A DNA stretch of 64,000 bases from Paenisporosarcina antarctica. Lineage in GTDB: Bacteria; Bacillota; Bacilli; Bacillales_A; Planococcaceae. This document shows positions 43,598-55,795 of this stretch, one piece after another; position 1 is the stretch's first letter, and every line of letters starts with the position of its first letter. The notes beneath the pieces are model-generated. The model did not search any database and was not told the origin of the DNA. It saw nothing but the letters and a program-made list of their open reading frames with translations. The stretch lies in NCBI RefSeq assembly GCF_004367585.1, contig NZ_CP038015.1, positions 124,001-188,000 of the forward strand, given 5' to 3'. The position numbers and the translations under genes were made by a program.

Positions 43598-44589
43598 TTG
43601 GGAATTCATATAGCACAGCAGGTTTATACAGCGCATTTGAAAAGTTAGCACCAATTGTTCACCGTACTCCGTGTAAACAATCGAGCACATTGAACAGAAT
43701 TACGGGCAGTGAAGTATTTTTAAAACTTGAAAATCTGCAGAAAACAGGGTCTTTCAAAGTTCGGGGAGCGTTCAATAAAATCAGTCAATTATCTGATGAA
43801 GAATGTGCAAAAGGGATTATTGCTGCTTCGGCAGGAAACCATGCACAGGGCGTGGCTCTTGCGGGTAGAGAAAAAGGACTGCAAGTAACGATCTTTATGC
43901 CGGAAACTACACCAGAAGCGAAAGTGTTGGCAACTAGGCAATATGGAGCGGATGTCAGATTGATTGGAAAGAACTTTGAAGAAGCATACGCAGCGTCCAA
44001 AAAAGAGCAACTCTTAACCGGAGCTGCATTCGTCCATCCCTTCGATGATTTGGCTATCATTGAAGGTCAAGCAACGGTTGCAATGGAAATGCTGCAGCAA
44101 TGTCCAGACTTAGATACCATCGTTGTTCCAGCTGGGGGCGGAGGATTGCTCGCAGGAACAGCGATTGCGGTTAAATTGATTTACCCGTCCGTCCGAGTCA
44201 TCGGCGTGCAGGCTCAAAGTGCATCCGCAATCTCCTCAATTTTTCATGGAACAACTAATTCACCCATCCCGTTCTCGCCTACAATGGCAGAAGGGATTAA
44301 TGTGAAAGATCCTGGCAAATTGACAACAAAAATCATCCAGTCTTATGTGGACGACGTCATCACAGTTAGTGAACAGGAAATTGCTTCATCTATTCTCTTT
44401 ATGCTGGAGCGTGAAAAAATGCTTGTGGAAGGAGCGGGAGCAGCAGCTGTTGCAGCCGTTCTTTATAATCACTTGCCATTTAACTCCGAGAAAACCGGCA
44501 TTATCGTTAGTGGCGGTAACTTTGATATCGGCAAGTTGGAAGCATGTAGAAAAATTTCGATGAATTTAGGTAAAGCAAATTCTTTTTAA
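43598..44589 (+). pseudogene. ilvA: Threonine ammonia-lyase, frameshifted near its start
   Basis: PLP-dependent threonine deaminase, short form. The main frame has the PLP-lysine block GSFKVRGAFNK, the glycine loop PAGGGGLL and an intact C-terminus, but reaches only back to TTG 43690 with no SD. The SD (GAGGAG, 43583) serves TTG 43598, whose frame reads MGIHIAQQVYTA and then stops at 43646. The missing family N-terminus (AFEKLAPIVHRTP) continues in the main frame. A one-base loss or two-base gain near 43633-43640 explains this. There is no C-terminal ACT-like regulatory domain. It could be inactive, or an artefact of sequencing. Confidence 0.75.
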
Positions 44590-44596
44590 CCAGTTA

Positions 44597-44626
44597 AACC
44601 TTCGCTTAAATGCGGAGGTTTTTTGT
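44597..44626 (+). terminator. Terminator of the ilv-leu operon
   Basis: AACCTTCGC and GCGGAGGTT (one G-U) around a 6-nt loop, then TTTTTTG. It closes the operon 8 bp after ilvA. Confidence 0.85.
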
Positions 44627-44680
44627 TTTCGTTAAGAATGTATAAACTTTTGTGATTCTGCTAGTAGGAGGTAACGGGTA

Positions 44681-44823
44681 GCTATGTTTAATCCCGTTCA
44701 TTTTGATTTAATCCTGTTTGATTAGTGCTTAATCCTGTTCACACATAGTTTAATCCCGTTCGCGGTCGCTTTAATCCTGTTCAACACGAGTTTATTCCCG
44801 TTCGCCCATTTTCTCCCACAAAA
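44681..44823 (-). repeat. Six-unit 20-21-bp repeat element, copy B (inverted)
   Basis: Read on the minus strand: TTTTGTGGGAGAAAATGGGC, six units ending in GGGAATAAA or (A/G)GGATTAA, then ATTAAACATAGC. Borders, unit count and step match copy A at 34601-34742, while most of the unit linkers differ. Together the two copies bracket the ilv-leu unit between its own promoter region and terminator. The rest of 44627-44955 shows no gene. Confidence 0.8.
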
Positions 44824-44955
44824 CACGAAGTGAGAGAGAGAGATTGTTTGATTTTCATATCCACAATGCCAGATAAACGATATCGGCAAATTTACAATGT
44901 CAGAAAATCAACCAAGGACCGAACTCTACTAGCCTAGTAAACCAATTATTTCATG

Positions 44956-44984
44956 TTGACATCCAAATATAGTTTTGTTAATTT
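44956..44984 (+). promoter_or_regulatory. Promoter of the YuiF-type transporter gene
   Basis: Perfect TTGACA, 17 nt, TAATTT, 46 nt before the start codon. Confidence 0.65.
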
Positions 44985-45030
44985 AAGAAGTGCGCTTTAG
45001 CGCGTTAGCAAACTAAAGGGGATTAAATGT

Positions 45031-46350
45031 ATGAATGCAGTAATTATTGCCGTTTTGATCATGTTAGTCTTGAGCCTAGTTCGGGTCAATGTGGTCTTTG
45101 CATTATTGATTGGAGCACTGGCAGGTGGATTGAGTGGTGGCTTATCATTTATGGAGACGCTCACTTCATTTACAGATGGCCTTGGCGCTGGAGCTACAAT
45201 CGCACTTAGCTACGCCATGCTTGGAGGATTCGCGGTGGCAATTTCTAGAACCGGAATTCCACAGCTTCTAGTAACAGGCATTTTGAAGATTGTTAATAAG
45301 GATGGAGAAGCCACGAGAGGAAATTTAGCGAAAGCATTAATCGTCTTTACACTTCTTGCGATGGCAATCTTCTCGCAAAATCTTATTCCAATTCATATAG
45401 CGTTTATACCGCTACTCATTCCGCCGATTCTTCACATTTTGAATGAATTGAAAATCGATCGCAGGTTAATTGCAGCGGTGTTGACATTTGGTTTAACGGC
45501 TCCATATATTTTACTACCATATGGATTTGGATTGATTTTTCATGAAATTATTGGTGTGCAAATGGAACTCGCAGGTTTAGCGATAAATATTGAGGATATT
45601 CCAAAAGCGATGGTCATTCCAGTCGCAGGACTGCTAGTCGGTTTGGTAATCGCAGTTTTCGTTTCCTACAGAAATCCACGTGATTATCACAATAAAGTTA
45701 GTAGTATAGAAGAAACTCAAAGAAAAACGGCTTCAAAAAAAGATGTGTTAGTAACCATCGTAGCTCTGTTGGCAGCCTTATACGCTCAAATTCAAACAGA
45801 ATCAATGATTATTGGAGCGCTAGCGGGAATCTTGGTACTTTATGTATCTGGAACAATGAAGTGGCGTGAAGCGGACGAAGTATTGACAGAAGGCATGCGT
45901 ATGATGGCCTTTATAGGATTTGTAATGATTACTGCAAATGGCTTTGCTTCCGTTATTCAAGAGACTGGAGAAATAGGCTCACTTGTAGGAAGTGTTTCAT
46001 CAGTATTAGGTGAAAACAAAGCACTAGCGGCAATGCTTATGCTTGTAATAGGATTACTAATTACAATTGGTATTGGTTCTTCATTTGCAACGATTCCAAT
46101 AATCGCTGCTATTTTCGTTCCTTTAGCTATGGAGTTTGGTTTTAGTACACTAGCAATCATTGCATTAATAGGAACGGCTGGTGCACTTGGAGATGCAGGA
46201 TCACCAGCATCAGATAGTACACTTGGTCCAACAGCGGGTCTCAACGCAGATGGTCAACACAATCATATTTGGGATACATGTGTACCGACGTTTGTACATT
46301 ACAACATTCCGCTAATGGTCTTCGGTTGGATTGCTGTTATGGTGTTATAG
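45031..46350 (+). CDS. YuiF-type Na+/H+-antiporter-family transporter
   Basis: 439 aa polytopic membrane protein with about 11-12 hydrophobic spans. It belongs to the annotated Na+/H+ antiporter (NhaC/YuiF-like) group. Recognisable blocks: the conserved SQNLIPIHIAFIPLLIPP and GDAGSPASDSTLGPTAGLN. In B. subtilis the YuiF member has been linked to histidine uptake, so amino acid transport is more likely than ion exchange; substrate here is unknown. Its place next to ilv-leu also suggests amino acid metabolism. Own promoter; SD AAAGGGG. Confidence 0.8.
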   Translation: MNAVIIAVLIMLVLSLVRVNVVFALLIGALAGGLSGGLSFMETLTSFTDGLGAGATIALSYAMLGGFAVAISRTGIPQLLVTGILKIVNKDGEATRGNLAKALIVFTLLAMAIFSQNLIPIHIAFIPLLIPPILHILNELKIDRRLIAAVLTFGLTAPYILLPYGFGLIFHEIIGVQMELAGLAINIEDIPKAMVIPVAGLLVGLVIAVFVSYRNPRDYHNKVSSIEETQRKTASKKDVLVTIVALLAALYAQIQTESMIIGALAGILVLYVSGTMKWREADEVLTEGMRMMAFIGFVMITANGFASVIQETGEIGSLVGSVSSVLGENKALAAMLMLVIGLLITIGIGSSFATIPIIAAIFVPLAMEFGFSTLAIIALIGTAGALGDAGSPASDSTLGPTAGLNADGQHNHIWDTCVPTFVHYNIPLMVFGWIAVMVL

Positions 46351-46450
46351 GGAGTAAGAACTTAATGTTCGGACTATTCCTTTTGCTATTGAAAGTAAAT
46401 AAAATTCGGTATACAATAAGTAAGCATGAAAAAAGAGTTTAGCAAAACAC

Positions 46451-46479
46451 TTGCAATAACCTTTTTCTATATGTATAAT
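46451..46479 (+). promoter_or_regulatory. Promoter of the S10 operon
   Basis: TTGCAA, 17 nt, perfect TATAAT. The following leader (about 46500-46600) contains GCGAGAGGTTACCGACACAC and a GCCGC/GCGG-type helix typical of Bacillus S10 leaders. Confidence 0.8.
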
Positions 46480-46571
46480 GTTGAATGTTGGTCTTTGACT
46501 GCTATGATGCGAGAGGTTACCGACACACCCGGCCGCTTTGCCATGGCGGGATGTTGGAAAATTTTCGTTGA

Positions 46572-46916
<345 letters not shown>

Positions 46917-46967
46917 TGGTAAACAATAAATAGTAATGAACAAACAATTTTGCAGGAGGTGTGACAA

Positions 46968-47597
46968 ATGACTAAAGGAATCTTAGGTAGAAAAATTGGC
47001 ATGACGCAAGTATTTGCTGAGAACGGTGACTTAATACCTGTAACTGTAATTGAAGCTTCACCAAACATAGTGCTTCAAAAAAAATCAGTTGAAACAGACG
47101 GCTACGAATCAATCCAGTTAGGTTTTGAAGATAAGCGTGAAAAGCTTTCTAACAAACCAGCAAAAGGACATGTAGCGAAAGCAGGCACAACGCCTAAGCG
47201 CTTCATTCGTGAATTCCGCAGCTTGAACATAGCTGAGTACGAAGTTGGTCAAGAAGTCAAGGTTGAAAGTTTCACAGAGGGCGATATAGTAGACGTTTCT
47301 GGTGTGACAAAAGGTAAAGGTTTCCAAGGTGTTATTAAACGCCACAACCAATCTCGCGGACCTATGGCCCACGGATCTCGTTACCACCGTCGTCCAGGTT
47401 CAATGGGACCTGTAGCTCCAAACCGTGTATTTAAACAAAAGAAATTACCTGGTCAAATGGGTGGCTCGATGATCACGATCCAAAACTTAGAAATCGTAAA
47501 AGTTGATGCTGATCGTAACTTGCTACTTGTTAAAGGTAATGTTCCTGGTTCTCGTAAAGCATTAGTAGTAGTTAAATCAGCTATTAAAGCTAACTAA
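46968..47597 (+). CDS. rplC: Ribosomal protein L3
   Basis: 209 aa. Nucleates 50S assembly, with a loop reaching the peptidyl-transferase centre. [13 protein letters not shown] at the start and [18 protein letters not shown] in the loop. SD AGGAGG. Confidence 0.98.
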   Translation: MTKGILGRKIGMTQVFAENGDLIPVTVIEASPNIVLQKKSVETDGYESIQLGFEDKREKLSNKPAKGHVAKAGTTPKRFIREFRSLNIAEYEVGQEVKVESFTEGDIVDVSGVTKGKGFQGVIKRHNQSRGPMAHGSRYHRRPGSMGPVAPNRVFKQKKLPGQMGGSMITIQNLEIVKVDADRNLLLVKGNVPGSRKALVVVKSAIKAN

Positions 47598-47622
47598 TTT
47601 AAAGAGAAAGGAGGAAACAGGA

Positions 47623-48246
47623 ATGCCAAAGGTATCTTTACTTAGCCAAACAGGTTCATCTGTTGGTGAAATTGAATTAAATGATGCGGTTTTCGGAATC
47701 GCTCCAAACAATAATGTATTATTTGATGCAGTAGTCTCTCAACGAGCTTCACTACGTCAAGGTAATCATAAAGTTAAAAACCGTTCTGAAGTTGCTGGTG
47801 GTGGTCGTAAGCCATGGAAACAAAAAGGAACAGGTCGTGCACGTCAAGGTTCAATTCGTTCTCCACAATGGCGCGGTGGTGGTGTTGTTTTCGGTCCAGT
47901 TCCACGTAGCTACAGCTACAAATTACCGAAAAAAGTTCGTCGCTTAGCTCTTCGTTCTGCTCTTTCTGCGAAAGTGTTAGAAGAAAACTTCATCGTTCTT
48001 GAAAGCTTAGTGTTCGCTGCACCAAAAACAAAAGATTTCTTGAAAGTGTTGAAAGACCTTTCAATCGCTAAAAAAGCTTTGTTCGTTACAGCTGACCTTG
48101 ATGAAAGCGTAGCATTATCTGCTCGTAACATCCCAGGTATATCAGTAGTAACAGCAACAGGCATTAATGTTCTTGACTTGCTTGGACATGACAAAATTGT
48201 TGTGACAAAAGCTGCAGTTGAAAAAATCGAGGAGGTGCTAGGATAA
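47623..48246 (+). CDS. rplD: Ribosomal protein L4
   Basis: 207 aa. The extended loop [18 protein letters not shown] lines the exit tunnel and is the macrolide-resistance region; no insertion or deletion is apparent. In E. coli L4 represses the S10 operon. Stop overlaps the rplW start (TAATG). Confidence 0.97.
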   Translation: MPKVSLLSQTGSSVGEIELNDAVFGIAPNNNVLFDAVVSQRASLRQGNHKVKNRSEVAGGGRKPWKQKGTGRARQGSIRSPQWRGGGVVFGPVPRSYSYKLPKKVRRLALRSALSAKVLEENFIVLESLVFAAPKTKDFLKVLKDLSIAKKALFVTADLDESVALSARNIPGISVVTATGINVLDLLGHDKIVVTKAAVEKIEEVLG

Positions 48247-48530
48247 TGGAAGCACGTGATATTATTAAACGTCCGGTCATTACCGAGCGTTCTTCTGAAG
48301 TAATGGAAGAGAAAAAGTACACTTTCTTAGTGGACACTCGCGCCAATAAAACTCAAGTTAAACACGCAATCGAAGAAATCTTTGGAGTAGATGTTGAGAA
48401 AGTAAACATCATGAACTACAAAGGGAAATTCAAACGCGTTGGTAAATTTGGTGGATATACTAACAAACGTCGTAAAGCGATTGTTAAGTTAACTGCTGAA
48501 AGTAAAGACATCGAATTATTCGAGGTTTAA
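48246..48530 (+). CDS. rplW: Ribosomal protein L23
   Basis: 94 aa. Sits at the exit-tunnel rim, docking site for SRP and trigger factor. [16 protein letters not shown] is the family start. One-base overlap with rplD; GAGGTGC upstream. Confidence 0.97.
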   Translation: MEARDIIKRPVITERSSEVMEEKKYTFLVDTRANKTQVKHAIEEIFGVDVEKVNIMNYKGKFKRVGKFGGYTNKRRKAIVKLTAESKDIELFEV

Positions 48531-48575
48531 TAAATACAGCACTAAAATTGAACTAATAAGAAGGAGGGAATAAAC

Positions 48576-49412
48576 ATGGCGATTAAAAAGTATAAACCTA
48601 CCTCCAACGGTCGACGTAACATGACATCTTCTGATTTCGCTGAAATCACAACAAACAAGCCTCTTAAATCGTTGCTTGAGCCTGTCAAACGTAAAGGCGG
48701 TCGTAATAACCAAGGTAAGTTAACTGTTCGTCATCAAGGTGGCGGTCATAAGCGTCAATACCGTGTCATCGATTTCAAACGAATTAAAGATGGCATTCCA
48801 GGACGCGTTGCTACTATTGAGTACGATCCAAACCGCTCTGCAAACATCGCATTGATTAACTACTTAGATGGTGAAAGATGTTATATTCTTGCAGCAAAAG
48901 GCTTAGAAGTTGGCATGACTATCATGTCAGGTCCTGAAGTTGATATTAAAGTAGGTAATGCATTACCATTACAAAACATTCCTATGGGTTCTACAATCCA
49001 TAACATCGAAATGAAGCCTGGTAAAGGTGGACAATTAGTACGTTCTGCTGGTACTTCTGCACAAGTTCTTGGTAAAGAAGACAAGTACGTAATTATTCGT
49101 CTACAATCTGGTGAAGTTCGTATGATCTTGGGAACTTGCCGCGCTACAATTGGTCAAGTTGGTAATGAACAACATGAATTAATCAACATAGGTAAAGCAG
49201 GTCGTAATCGTTGGTTAGGTAAACGCCCAACTGTACGTGGATCTGTAATGAACCCGAACGATCACCCACATGGTGGTGGTGAAGGTAAATCTCCAATCGG
49301 ACGTAAGTCACCAATGACTCCTTGGGGTAAACCTACTCTTGGTTACAAAACTCGTAAAAAGAAAAACAGATCAGACAAATTTATCGTTCGTCGTAGTAAT
49401 AGTAAAAAATAA
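48576..49412 (+). CDS. rplB: Ribosomal protein L2
   Basis: 278 aa. Binds 23S domain IV near the peptidyl-transferase centre. The [13 protein letters not shown] block holds the conserved His needed for activity in other bacteria. SD GAAGGAGGG. Confidence 0.98.
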   Translation: MAIKKYKPTSNGRRNMTSSDFAEITTNKPLKSLLEPVKRKGGRNNQGKLTVRHQGGGHKRQYRVIDFKRIKDGIPGRVATIEYDPNRSANIALINYLDGERCYILAAKGLEVGMTIMSGPEVDIKVGNALPLQNIPMGSTIHNIEMKPGKGGQLVRSAGTSAQVLGKEDKYVIIRLQSGEVRMILGTCRATIGQVGNEQHELINIGKAGRNRWLGKRPTVRGSVMNPNDHPHGGGEGKSPIGRKSPMTPWGKPTLGYKTRKKKNRSDKFIVRRSNSKK

Positions 49413-49472
49413 TGTTATTCTTCTACGGTTCCAACAGAGAGCCGTAGCGAGATTACTGTGGGAGGTACCAAA

Positions 49473-49751
49473 ATGGGTCGAAGCTTGAAAAAAGGACCAT
49501 TTGTTGATGACCATCTAATGAAGAAGGTTGACGCACAAAAGGATTCTGAGAAAAAACAAGTGATCAAAACTTGGTCTCGCCGTTCTACAATTTTCCCAAC
49601 TTTTATCGGATTGACGATTGCAGTATATGATGGACGTAAACACGTTCCAGTATACGTAACCGAAGATATGGTAGGACACAAATTGGGCGAATTCGCACCA
49701 ACACGTGCGTATAGAGGCCATGGCAACGATGATAAGAAAACAAAACGCTAA
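49473..49751 (+). CDS. rpsS: Ribosomal protein S19
   Basis: 92 aa 30S head protein in contact with S13 and the A-site t[22 protein letters not shown] start; [11 protein letters not shown] near the end. ATG 49473 follows GGGAGG; an in-frame ATG 15 nt upstream precedes the SD. Confidence 0.97.
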   Translation: MGRSLKKGPFVDDHLMKKVDAQKDSEKKQVIKTWSRRSTIFPTFIGLTIAVYDGRKHVPVYVTEDMVGHKLGEFAPTRAYRGHGNDDKKTKR

Positions 49752-49771
49752 TTTGAGAGGAGGATATCCTA

Positions 49772-50113
49772 ATGCAAGCTAAAGCTATTCTTAGAACAGT
49801 GCGTATTGCCCCTCGTAAAGTGAGATTAGTCGTTGATTTAATCAGAGGCAAGCAAATCGGTGAAGCGGTTGCTATTTTGCGCCTTACTCCTAAGGCGTCA
49901 TCGCCTGTAGTAGAAAAGGTTTTAAAATCTGCTGTTGCGAACGCTGAGCACAACTATGAGCTAGATGTTAATAAACTAGTTATTTCTGAAGTTTTTGTTG
50001 ACGAAGGTCCAACATTAAAACGTTTCCGACCACGTGCAATGGGTCGTGCAAGCGCAATTAACAAACGCACAAGCCACATTACTATCGTGGTATCTGAGAA
50101 GAAGGAGGGATAA
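49772..50113 (+). CDS. rplV: Ribosomal protein L22
   Basis: 113 aa. Its beta-hairpin ([17 protein letters not shown]) reaches the exit tunnel at the erythromycin site; the hairpin is of normal length. SD GAGGAGG. Confidence 0.97.
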   Translation: MQAKAILRTVRIAPRKVRLVVDLIRGKQIGEAVAILRLTPKASSPVVEKVLKSAVANAEHNYELDVNKLVISEVFVDEGPTLKRFRPRAMGRASAINKRTSHITIVVSEKKEG

Positions 50114-50116
50114 CTA

Positions 50117-50773
50117 GTGGGTCAAAAAATTAATCCAATAGGACTACGAATAGGTATTATTCGTGACTGGGAGTCAAAATGGTACGCTGAAAAAGACTAT
50201 GCAACTCTTCTTCATGAAGACTTAAGAATTCGTAAATACATCGAAACACGTTTAAAAGAAGCTTCTGTTTCTAAAGTGGAAATCGAACGTGCTGCAAACC
50301 GTGTAAACATTTCAATTCACACTGCTAAACCAGGTATGGTTATTGGTAAAGGTGGTACTGAAGTGGAAGCACTTCGTAAATACCTTAATGCTACTACTGG
50401 CAAGCGTGTTCACATTAACATTATTGAAATTAAACGTCCGGATTTAGATGCGAAATTAGTTGCGGAAAACATTGCTCGTCAATTAGAAAACCGCGTATCT
50501 TTCCGTCGTGCACAAAAACAATCATTACAACGTACTATGCGTTCTGGCGCTAAAGGTATTAAAACTCAAGTATCTGGACGTCTAGGCGGCGCAGACATTG
50601 CGCGTGCTGAGCATTATAGTGAAGGTACTGTACCACTTCATACTTTACGTGCTGATATTGATTATGCACATGCTGAAGCTGACACAACTTATGGTAAGCT
50701 TGGTGTTAAAGTTTGGATCTATCGTGGTGAAGTCCTTCCAGTTAAGAAGAACTCTGAGGAAGGAGGCAAATAA
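50117..50773 (+). CDS. rpsC: Ribosomal protein S3
   Basis: 218 aa. KH domain with [12 protein letters not shown]; part of the mRNA entry helicase. GTG start 3 bp after rplV, SD AAGGAGGG inside rpl[15 protein letters not shown] is the family start. Confidence 0.97.
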   Translation: MGQKINPIGLRIGIIRDWESKWYAEKDYATLLHEDLRIRKYIETRLKEASVSKVEIERAANRVNISIHTAKPGMVIGKGGTEVEALRKYLNATTGKRVHINIIEIKRPDLDAKLVAENIARQLENRVSFRRAQKQSLQRTMRSGAKGIKTQVSGRLGGADIARAEHYSEGTVPLHTLRADIDYAHAEADTTYGKLGVKVWIYRGEVLPVKKNSEEGGK

Positions 50774-50774
50774 T

Positions 50775-51399
<625 letters not shown>

Positions 51400-51417
51400 T
51401 AAAGGAGGTTTTCTAGC

Positions 51418-51681
51418 ATGACTGAGCGTAATAACCGCAAAGTATACACGGGCCGTGTTGTTTCAGACAAAATGGACAAAACAATTACTGTTATGATTGA
51501 AACATACAAAAAGCATAAGCTTTACGGTAAACGTGTTAAGTACTCTAAAAAGTTCAAAGCTCATGATGAGCAAAACGAAGCTAAATTAGGCGACGTAGTT
51601 CGTATCATGGAAACTCGCCCGTTGTCTGCAACAAAACGTTTCCGTTTAGTGGAAATTGTAGAAACTGCCGTAGTTATTTAA
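51418..51681 (+). CDS. rpsQ: Ribosomal protein S17
   Basis: 87 aa OB-fold 16S-binding protein of the 30S body. [14 protein letters not shown] block. SD AAAGGAGG. Confidence 0.97.
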   Translation: MTERNNRKVYTGRVVSDKMDKTITVMIETYKKHKLYGKRVKYSKKFKAHDEQNEAKLGDVVRIMETRPLSATKRFRLVEIVETAVVI

Positions 51682-51726
51682 ATATAAAGTTCGGAAAAGA
51701 CCAAATTCCGAGAGGAGGTTACCTAA

Positions 51727-52095
51727 GTGATCCAACAAGAGAGTCGTATGAAAGTTGCTGACAACTCAGGTGCACGTGAAGTTTTAACAATTAAAGTGCT
51801 TGGTGGTTCTGGTCGTAAAACTGCTAACATCGGTGATGTAGTTGTTTGTACAGTTAAGAAAGCAACACCAGGTGGCGTTGTCAAGAAAGGTGACGTCGTT
51901 AAAGCTGTCATCGTTCGCACTAAAAGCGGTGTACGCCGTAAAGACGGTACTTATATCAAATTCGATGAAAACGCATGCGTTATCATTCGTGACGATAAAG
52001 GCCCGCGCGGAACGCGTATTTTCGGACCTGTTGCACGTGAATTACGTGACAATAGCTTCATGAAAATCGTATCTTTAGCTCCGGAAGTTCTTTAA
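51727..52095 (+). CDS. rplN: Ribosomal protein L14
   Basis: 122 aa. At the subunit interface, binding site of RsfS-type silencing factors. [17 protein letters not shown] start (GTG codon), SD GAGGAGG. Confidence 0.98.
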   Translation: MIQQESRMKVADNSGAREVLTIKVLGGSGRKTANIGDVVVCTVKKATPGGVVKKGDVVKAVIVRTKSGVRRKDGTYIKFDENACVIIRDDKGPRGTRIFGPVARELRDNSFMKIVSLAPEVL

Positions 52096-52131
52096 TCAAC
52101 GTGAAAGTGCTAAACAAGGAGGTGCGACAGA

Positions 52132-52443
52132 ATGCATGTTAAAAAAGGCGATAAAGTTATGGTGATCTCAGGAAAAGATAAAGGCAAAACTGCTTCAATT
52201 ATTGCTGCTTTTCCAAAGACAGAACGCGTGATGGTTGAAGGTATGAATCTTGTGAAAAAACACATGAAACCAAACCAAGCAAATCCACAAGGTGGAATTA
52301 TTAGCCAAGAGGCTTCAATGCACGTATCGAACGTTATGTTAATCGACCCTAAATCAGGCGAGCCTACTCGCGTTAGTTATAAAGTGGAAGATGGCAAAAA
52401 AGTTCGTGTTGCAAAAAAATCTGGCGAAACAATCGATAAATAA
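52132..52443 (+). CDS. rplX: Ribosomal protein L24
   Basis: 103 aa. KOW motif [17 protein letters not shown] at the start; one of the two assembly initiators of the 50S. SD AAGGAGG. Confidence 0.97.
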   Translation: MHVKKGDKVMVISGKDKGKTASIIAAFPKTERVMVEGMNLVKKHMKPNQANPQGGIISQEASMHVSNVMLIDPKSGEPTRVSYKVEDGKKVRVAKKSGETIDK

Positions 52444-52472
52444 ATAAGTAAAAGAAGAAGGGAGGTACACAC

Positions 52473-53012
52473 ATGAACCGCCTAAAAGAAAAATTTCTTA
52501 AGGAAGTTTCTCCTGCTCTAATGAGCAAGTTTGAATATAAATCAGTTATGCAAGTGCCACAAGTGAACAAAATCGTAATCAACATGGGTGTTGGTGACGC
52601 TGTTCAAAACACTAAAGCACTTGATGCTGCTGTTGAAGAACTAACAACTATCACAGGTCAAAAACCTGTTGTAACTAAAGCTAAGAAATCAATCGCTGGC
52701 TTCCGTCTTCGTGAAGGTATGCCAATCGGTTGTAAAGTAACACTACGCGGTGAGCGTATGTACGAATTCTTGGACAAATTAATCGCTATCTCTCTTCCAC
52801 GTGTACGTGATTTCCGCGGTGTTTCTAAAAAAGCATTCGACGGTCGCGGTAACTACACATTAGGTATTAAAGAGCAATTAATCTTCCCTGAAATCGACTA
52901 TGATAAAGTAACTAAAGTACGCGGTATGGATATCGTAATTGTAACAACTGCGAACTCTGATGAAGAAGCTCGTGAGTTACTAACACAATTCGGAATGCCG
53001 TTCCAAAAGTAA
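52473..53012 (+). CDS. rplE: Ribosomal protein L5
   Basis: 179 aa 5S rRNA-binding protein of the central protuberance. [14 protein letters not shown] and [15 protein letters not shown] blocks. SD GGGAGG. Confidence 0.97.
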   Translation: MNRLKEKFLKEVSPALMSKFEYKSVMQVPQVNKIVINMGVGDAVQNTKALDAAVEELTTITGQKPVVTKAKKSIAGFRLREGMPIGCKVTLRGERMYEFLDKLIAISLPRVRDFRGVSKKAFDGRGNYTLGIKEQLIFPEIDYDKVTKVRGMDIVIVTTANSDEEARELLTQFGMPFQK

Positions 53013-53031
53013 ACATAAGGGAGGCGTAAAC

Positions 53032-53217
53032 GTGGCTAAAAAATCAATGATCGCTAAACAAAAGCGCACGCCAAAGCATAATGTACAAGCTTACACACGT
53101 TGTGAACGTTGCGGTCGTCCGCATTCGGTCTTACGTAAATTTAAACTTTGTCGTATTTGTTTCCGTGAGCTTGCACACAAGGGACAAATTCCTGGCGTGA
53201 AAAAAGCTAGCTGGTAA
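53032..53217 (+). CDS. rpsN: Ribosomal protein S14, zinc (type Z) form
   Basis: 61 aa short form. Four zinc cysteines in [20 protein letters not shown]. This C+ paralogue is the standard one under zinc sufficiency in Bacillales. GTG start after GGGAGG. Confidence 0.97.
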   Translation: MAKKSMIAKQKRTPKHNVQAYTRCERCGRPHSVLRKFKLCRICFRELAHKGQIPGVKKASW

Positions 53218-53246
53218 TCCCCTAAACTGGGAAGGAGGTTAATGTA

Positions 53247-53645
53247 ATGACAATGACAGATCCGATTGCAGATATGCTAACACGTATTCGTAACGCGAAC
53301 ATGGTTCGCCACGAAAAGTTAGAATTACCTGCATCAAATGTAAAAAAAGAGATCGCTGAGATCCTTAAGCGTGAAGGTTTTGTTCGTGACGTAGAATACG
53401 TTGAAGATAGCAAACAAGGTATCATTCGTATCTTCTTGAAATACGGTCAAAACAACGAACGCGTTATTACTGGTTTAAAGCGTATTTCAAAACCTGGTCT
53501 TCGGGTATACGCGAAAATGAATGAAGTACCTAGAGTATTAAATGGTCTTGGAATTGCTTTAGTTTCAACATCTAATGGTCTATTAACTGATAAAGAAGCA
53601 CGTGCTAAACAAGTTGGCGGAGAAGTAATAGCTTACGTTTGGTAA
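53247..53645 (+). CDS. rpsH: Ribosomal protein S8
   Basis: 132 aa. Binds helix 21 of 16S rRNA; in E. coli the spc-operon repressor. [16 protein letters not shown] start and the C-terminal [20 protein letters not shown]. Confidence 0.97.
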   Translation: MTMTDPIADMLTRIRNANMVRHEKLELPASNVKKEIAEILKREGFVRDVEYVEDSKQGIIRIFLKYGQNNERVITGLKRISKPGLRVYAKMNEVPRVLNGLGIALVSTSNGLLTDKEARAKQVGGEVIAYVW

Positions 53646-53675
53646 AAAGCAACAATCGAATGGAGGTGCAAATAA

Positions 53676-54215
53676 ATGTCTCGTGTAGGTAAAAAACCAA
53701 TTGAGGTTCCTGCTGACGTTACTGTAACGATTGGTACAAACAATGATGTTACTGTAAAAGGTCCTAAAGGCGAGCTTACTCGTACTTTTAATGCAGATAT
53801 TAAGATCGAAAAAGAAGACAATATTGTTACATTAACACGTCCTTCTGAATCAAAACAGCATCGTACAATTCACGGTACAACTCGTGCATTGCTTGCAAAC
53901 ATGGTTGAGGGTGTTTCTAAAGGTTTCGAACGTAGTCTTGAGTTAGTTGGGGTTGGATATCGTGCTACTTTACAAGGCGAAAAGCTTGTATTGAACGTAG
54001 GTTTCTCTCATCCAGTTGAATTTATTCCTGAAGCTGGTTTATTAGTGGAAGTTCCGACAAACACTAAAATCATCATTAGAGGTATTAACAAAGAACGCGT
54101 TGGAGCATTAGCATCAACAATCCGTCAAGTACGTCCACCAGAGCCGTATAAAGGTAAAGGTATTCGTTATGAAGGCGAAGTTGTTCGTCGTAAAGAAGGT
54201 AAAACAGGTAAATAA
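53676..54215 (+). CDS. rplF: Ribosomal protein L6
   Basis: 179 aa, two L6 domains, next to the sarcin-ricin loop. [11 protein letters not shown] start; [15 protein letters not shown] near the end. SD GGAGG. Confidence 0.98.
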   Translation: MSRVGKKPIEVPADVTVTIGTNNDVTVKGPKGELTRTFNADIKIEKEDNIVTLTRPSESKQHRTIHGTTRALLANMVEGVSKGFERSLELVGVGYRATLQGEKLVLNVGFSHPVEFIPEAGLLVEVPTNTKIIIRGINKERVGALASTIRQVRPPEPYKGKGIRYEGEVVRRKEGKTGK

Positions 54216-54247
54216 TGCTGCCTAAGCATTAGAAAGGAGTGATATTT

Positions 54248-54604
54248 GTGATTACGAAACAAGATAAAAATCAAGTTCGTAAAAAACGTCATGGTCGTGT
54301 ACGTGCTAAAATCACGGGTACAGCTGAACGTCCTCGTTTAAACGTATTCCGTTCTAATAAACATTTATATGCGCAATTGATTGATGATACGTCTGGAGTA
54401 ACACTTGTAAGTTCTTCTACTATGGAAAAAGATTTCGATGGTACAGGTAATTTAGAGGCTGCTAAAGCAATCGGAGAATCAATCGCAAAACGTGCTACGG
54501 AAAAAGACATCAAGTCTGTTGTATTTGACCGTGGCGGCTACTTATATCATGGCCGCGTAAAAGCTTTAGCTGAAGCTGCACGTGAAAACGGCTTAGAATT
54601 TTAA
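54248..54604 (+). CDS. rplR: Ribosomal protein L18
   Basis: 118 aa 5S rRNA-binding protein. [20 protein letters not shown] block. GTG 54248, 8 nt after AAAGGAG, matches the MITK start of Bacillus L18; a GTG 9 nt earlier overlaps the SD. Confidence 0.96.
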   Translation: MITKQDKNQVRKKRHGRVRAKITGTAERPRLNVFRSNKHLYAQLIDDTSGVTLVSSSTMEKDFDGTGNLEAAKAIGESIAKRATEKDIKSVVFDRGGYLYHGRVKALAEAARENGLEF

Positions 54605-54625
54605 TAAGAAGGAGGGACATATTTC

Positions 54626-55126
54626 ATGCGTCACATTGATCCAAACAAACTTGAACTTGAAGAACGCGTAGTTACAATTAACCGCGTAGCTAAAGTTGTA
54701 AAAGGTGGACGTCGTTTCCGCTTCACTGCATTGGTTGTTGTTGGCGACAAGAATGGCCACGTAGGATTTGGTACTGGTAAAGCACAAGAAGTACCAGATG
54801 CTATTCGTAAAGCAATTGAAGATGCTAAGAAAAACCTAATCGAAGTGCCTATGGTTCGTGGAACTACTCCACATTTAATTATTGGTAACTTTGGTGCTGG
54901 TGAAATCTTAATCAAACCTGCTGCTCCTGGTACTGGCGTTATCGCTGGTGGGCCAGTGCGTGCTGTACTTGAGCTTGCTGGTATTACTGATATTCTTTCT
55001 AAATCTCTTGGTTCTAACACACCGATCAACATGGTACGTGCTACAATCAACGGTTTAACTGGACTAAAACGTGCTGAAGATGTTGCTAAATTGCGCGGTA
55101 AAACAGTACAAGAGTTATTAGGCTAA
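54626..55126 (+). CDS. rpsE: Ribosomal protein S5
   Basis: 166 aa. Double-stranded RNA-binding N-domain ([18 protein letters not shown]) at the mRNA entry; the spectinomycin loop (VVKGGRRF region) is intact. SD GAAGGAGGG. Confidence 0.98.
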   Translation: MRHIDPNKLELEERVVTINRVAKVVKGGRRFRFTALVVVGDKNGHVGFGTGKAQEVPDAIRKAIEDAKKNLIEVPMVRGTTPHLIIGNFGAGEILIKPAAPGTGVIAGGPVRAVLELAGITDILSKSLGSNTPINMVRATINGLTGLKRAEDVAKLRGKTVQELLG

Positions 55127-55140
55127 GGGGGGAAATGACA

Positions 55141-55320
55141 ATGGCAAAATTAGAAATTACCCTCACTAGAAGCGTGATCGGTTCTAAACCTGATCAACGT
55201 AAAACTGTAGAAGCTCTTGGTTTACGTAAAATGCATCAAACTGTTGAGCATGCTGACAACGCAGCTATCCGAGGGATGGTTGGCAAAGTAGCTCATTTAG
55301 TTTCTGTAAAAGAACTATAA
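55141..55320 (+). CDS. rpmD: Ribosomal protein L30
   Basis: 59 aa. [20 protein letters not shown] start. ATG 55141 is 8 nt after AGGGGGG; the ATG 6 nt earlier is too close. Confidence 0.96.
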   Translation: MAKLEITLTRSVIGSKPDQRKTVEALGLRKMHQTVEHADNAAIRGMVGKVAHLVSVKEL

Positions 55321-55354
55321 TTTGTATTTTTAGAATAAGGAGGTGCCAACCCAT

Positions 55355-55795
55355 ATGAAATTACATGAGTTAAAACCGGCAGAAGGATCTCGTTCCGAGC
55401 GTAAGCGTAAAGGCCGCGGGATTGGTTCTGGTAATGGTAAAACTGCAGGTAGAGGTACTAAAGGACAAAACTCTCGTTCAGGCGGTGGTGTTCGTCCAGG
55501 ATTTGAAGGCGGTCAAAACCCGTTGTTCAGACGTTTACCTAAACGTGGATTTACGAATATTAATCGTAAAGAATACGCTATTGTGAATCTCGATACATTA
55601 AACCGTTTCGAAGATGGCACAGAGGTAACACCTGCATTACTAATCGAAACTGGTTATGTGAGCAGCGAAAAGTCTGGAATTAAAATTCTTGCAAACGGTA
55701 CTCTTGATAAAAAGCTTAATGTTAAAGCTAACAAGTTCTCTGCTTCTGCAAAAGAGGCTATTGAAACTGCGGGCGGACAAATAGAGGTGGTTTAA
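55355..55795 (+). CDS. rplO: Ribosomal protein L15
   Basis: 146 aa, exact family length. Gly-rich N-terminal arm ([18 protein letters not shown]). ATG 55355 after AAGGAGGTG gives [13 protein letters not shown]. Stop overlaps the secY ATG. Confidence 0.97.
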   Translation: MKLHELKPAEGSRSERKRKGRGIGSGNGKTAGRGTKGQNSRSGGGVRPGFEGGQNPLFRRLPKRGFTNINRKEYAIVNLDTLNRFEDGTEVTPALLIETGYVSSEKSGIKILANGTLDKKLNVKANKFSASAKEAIETAGGQIEVV

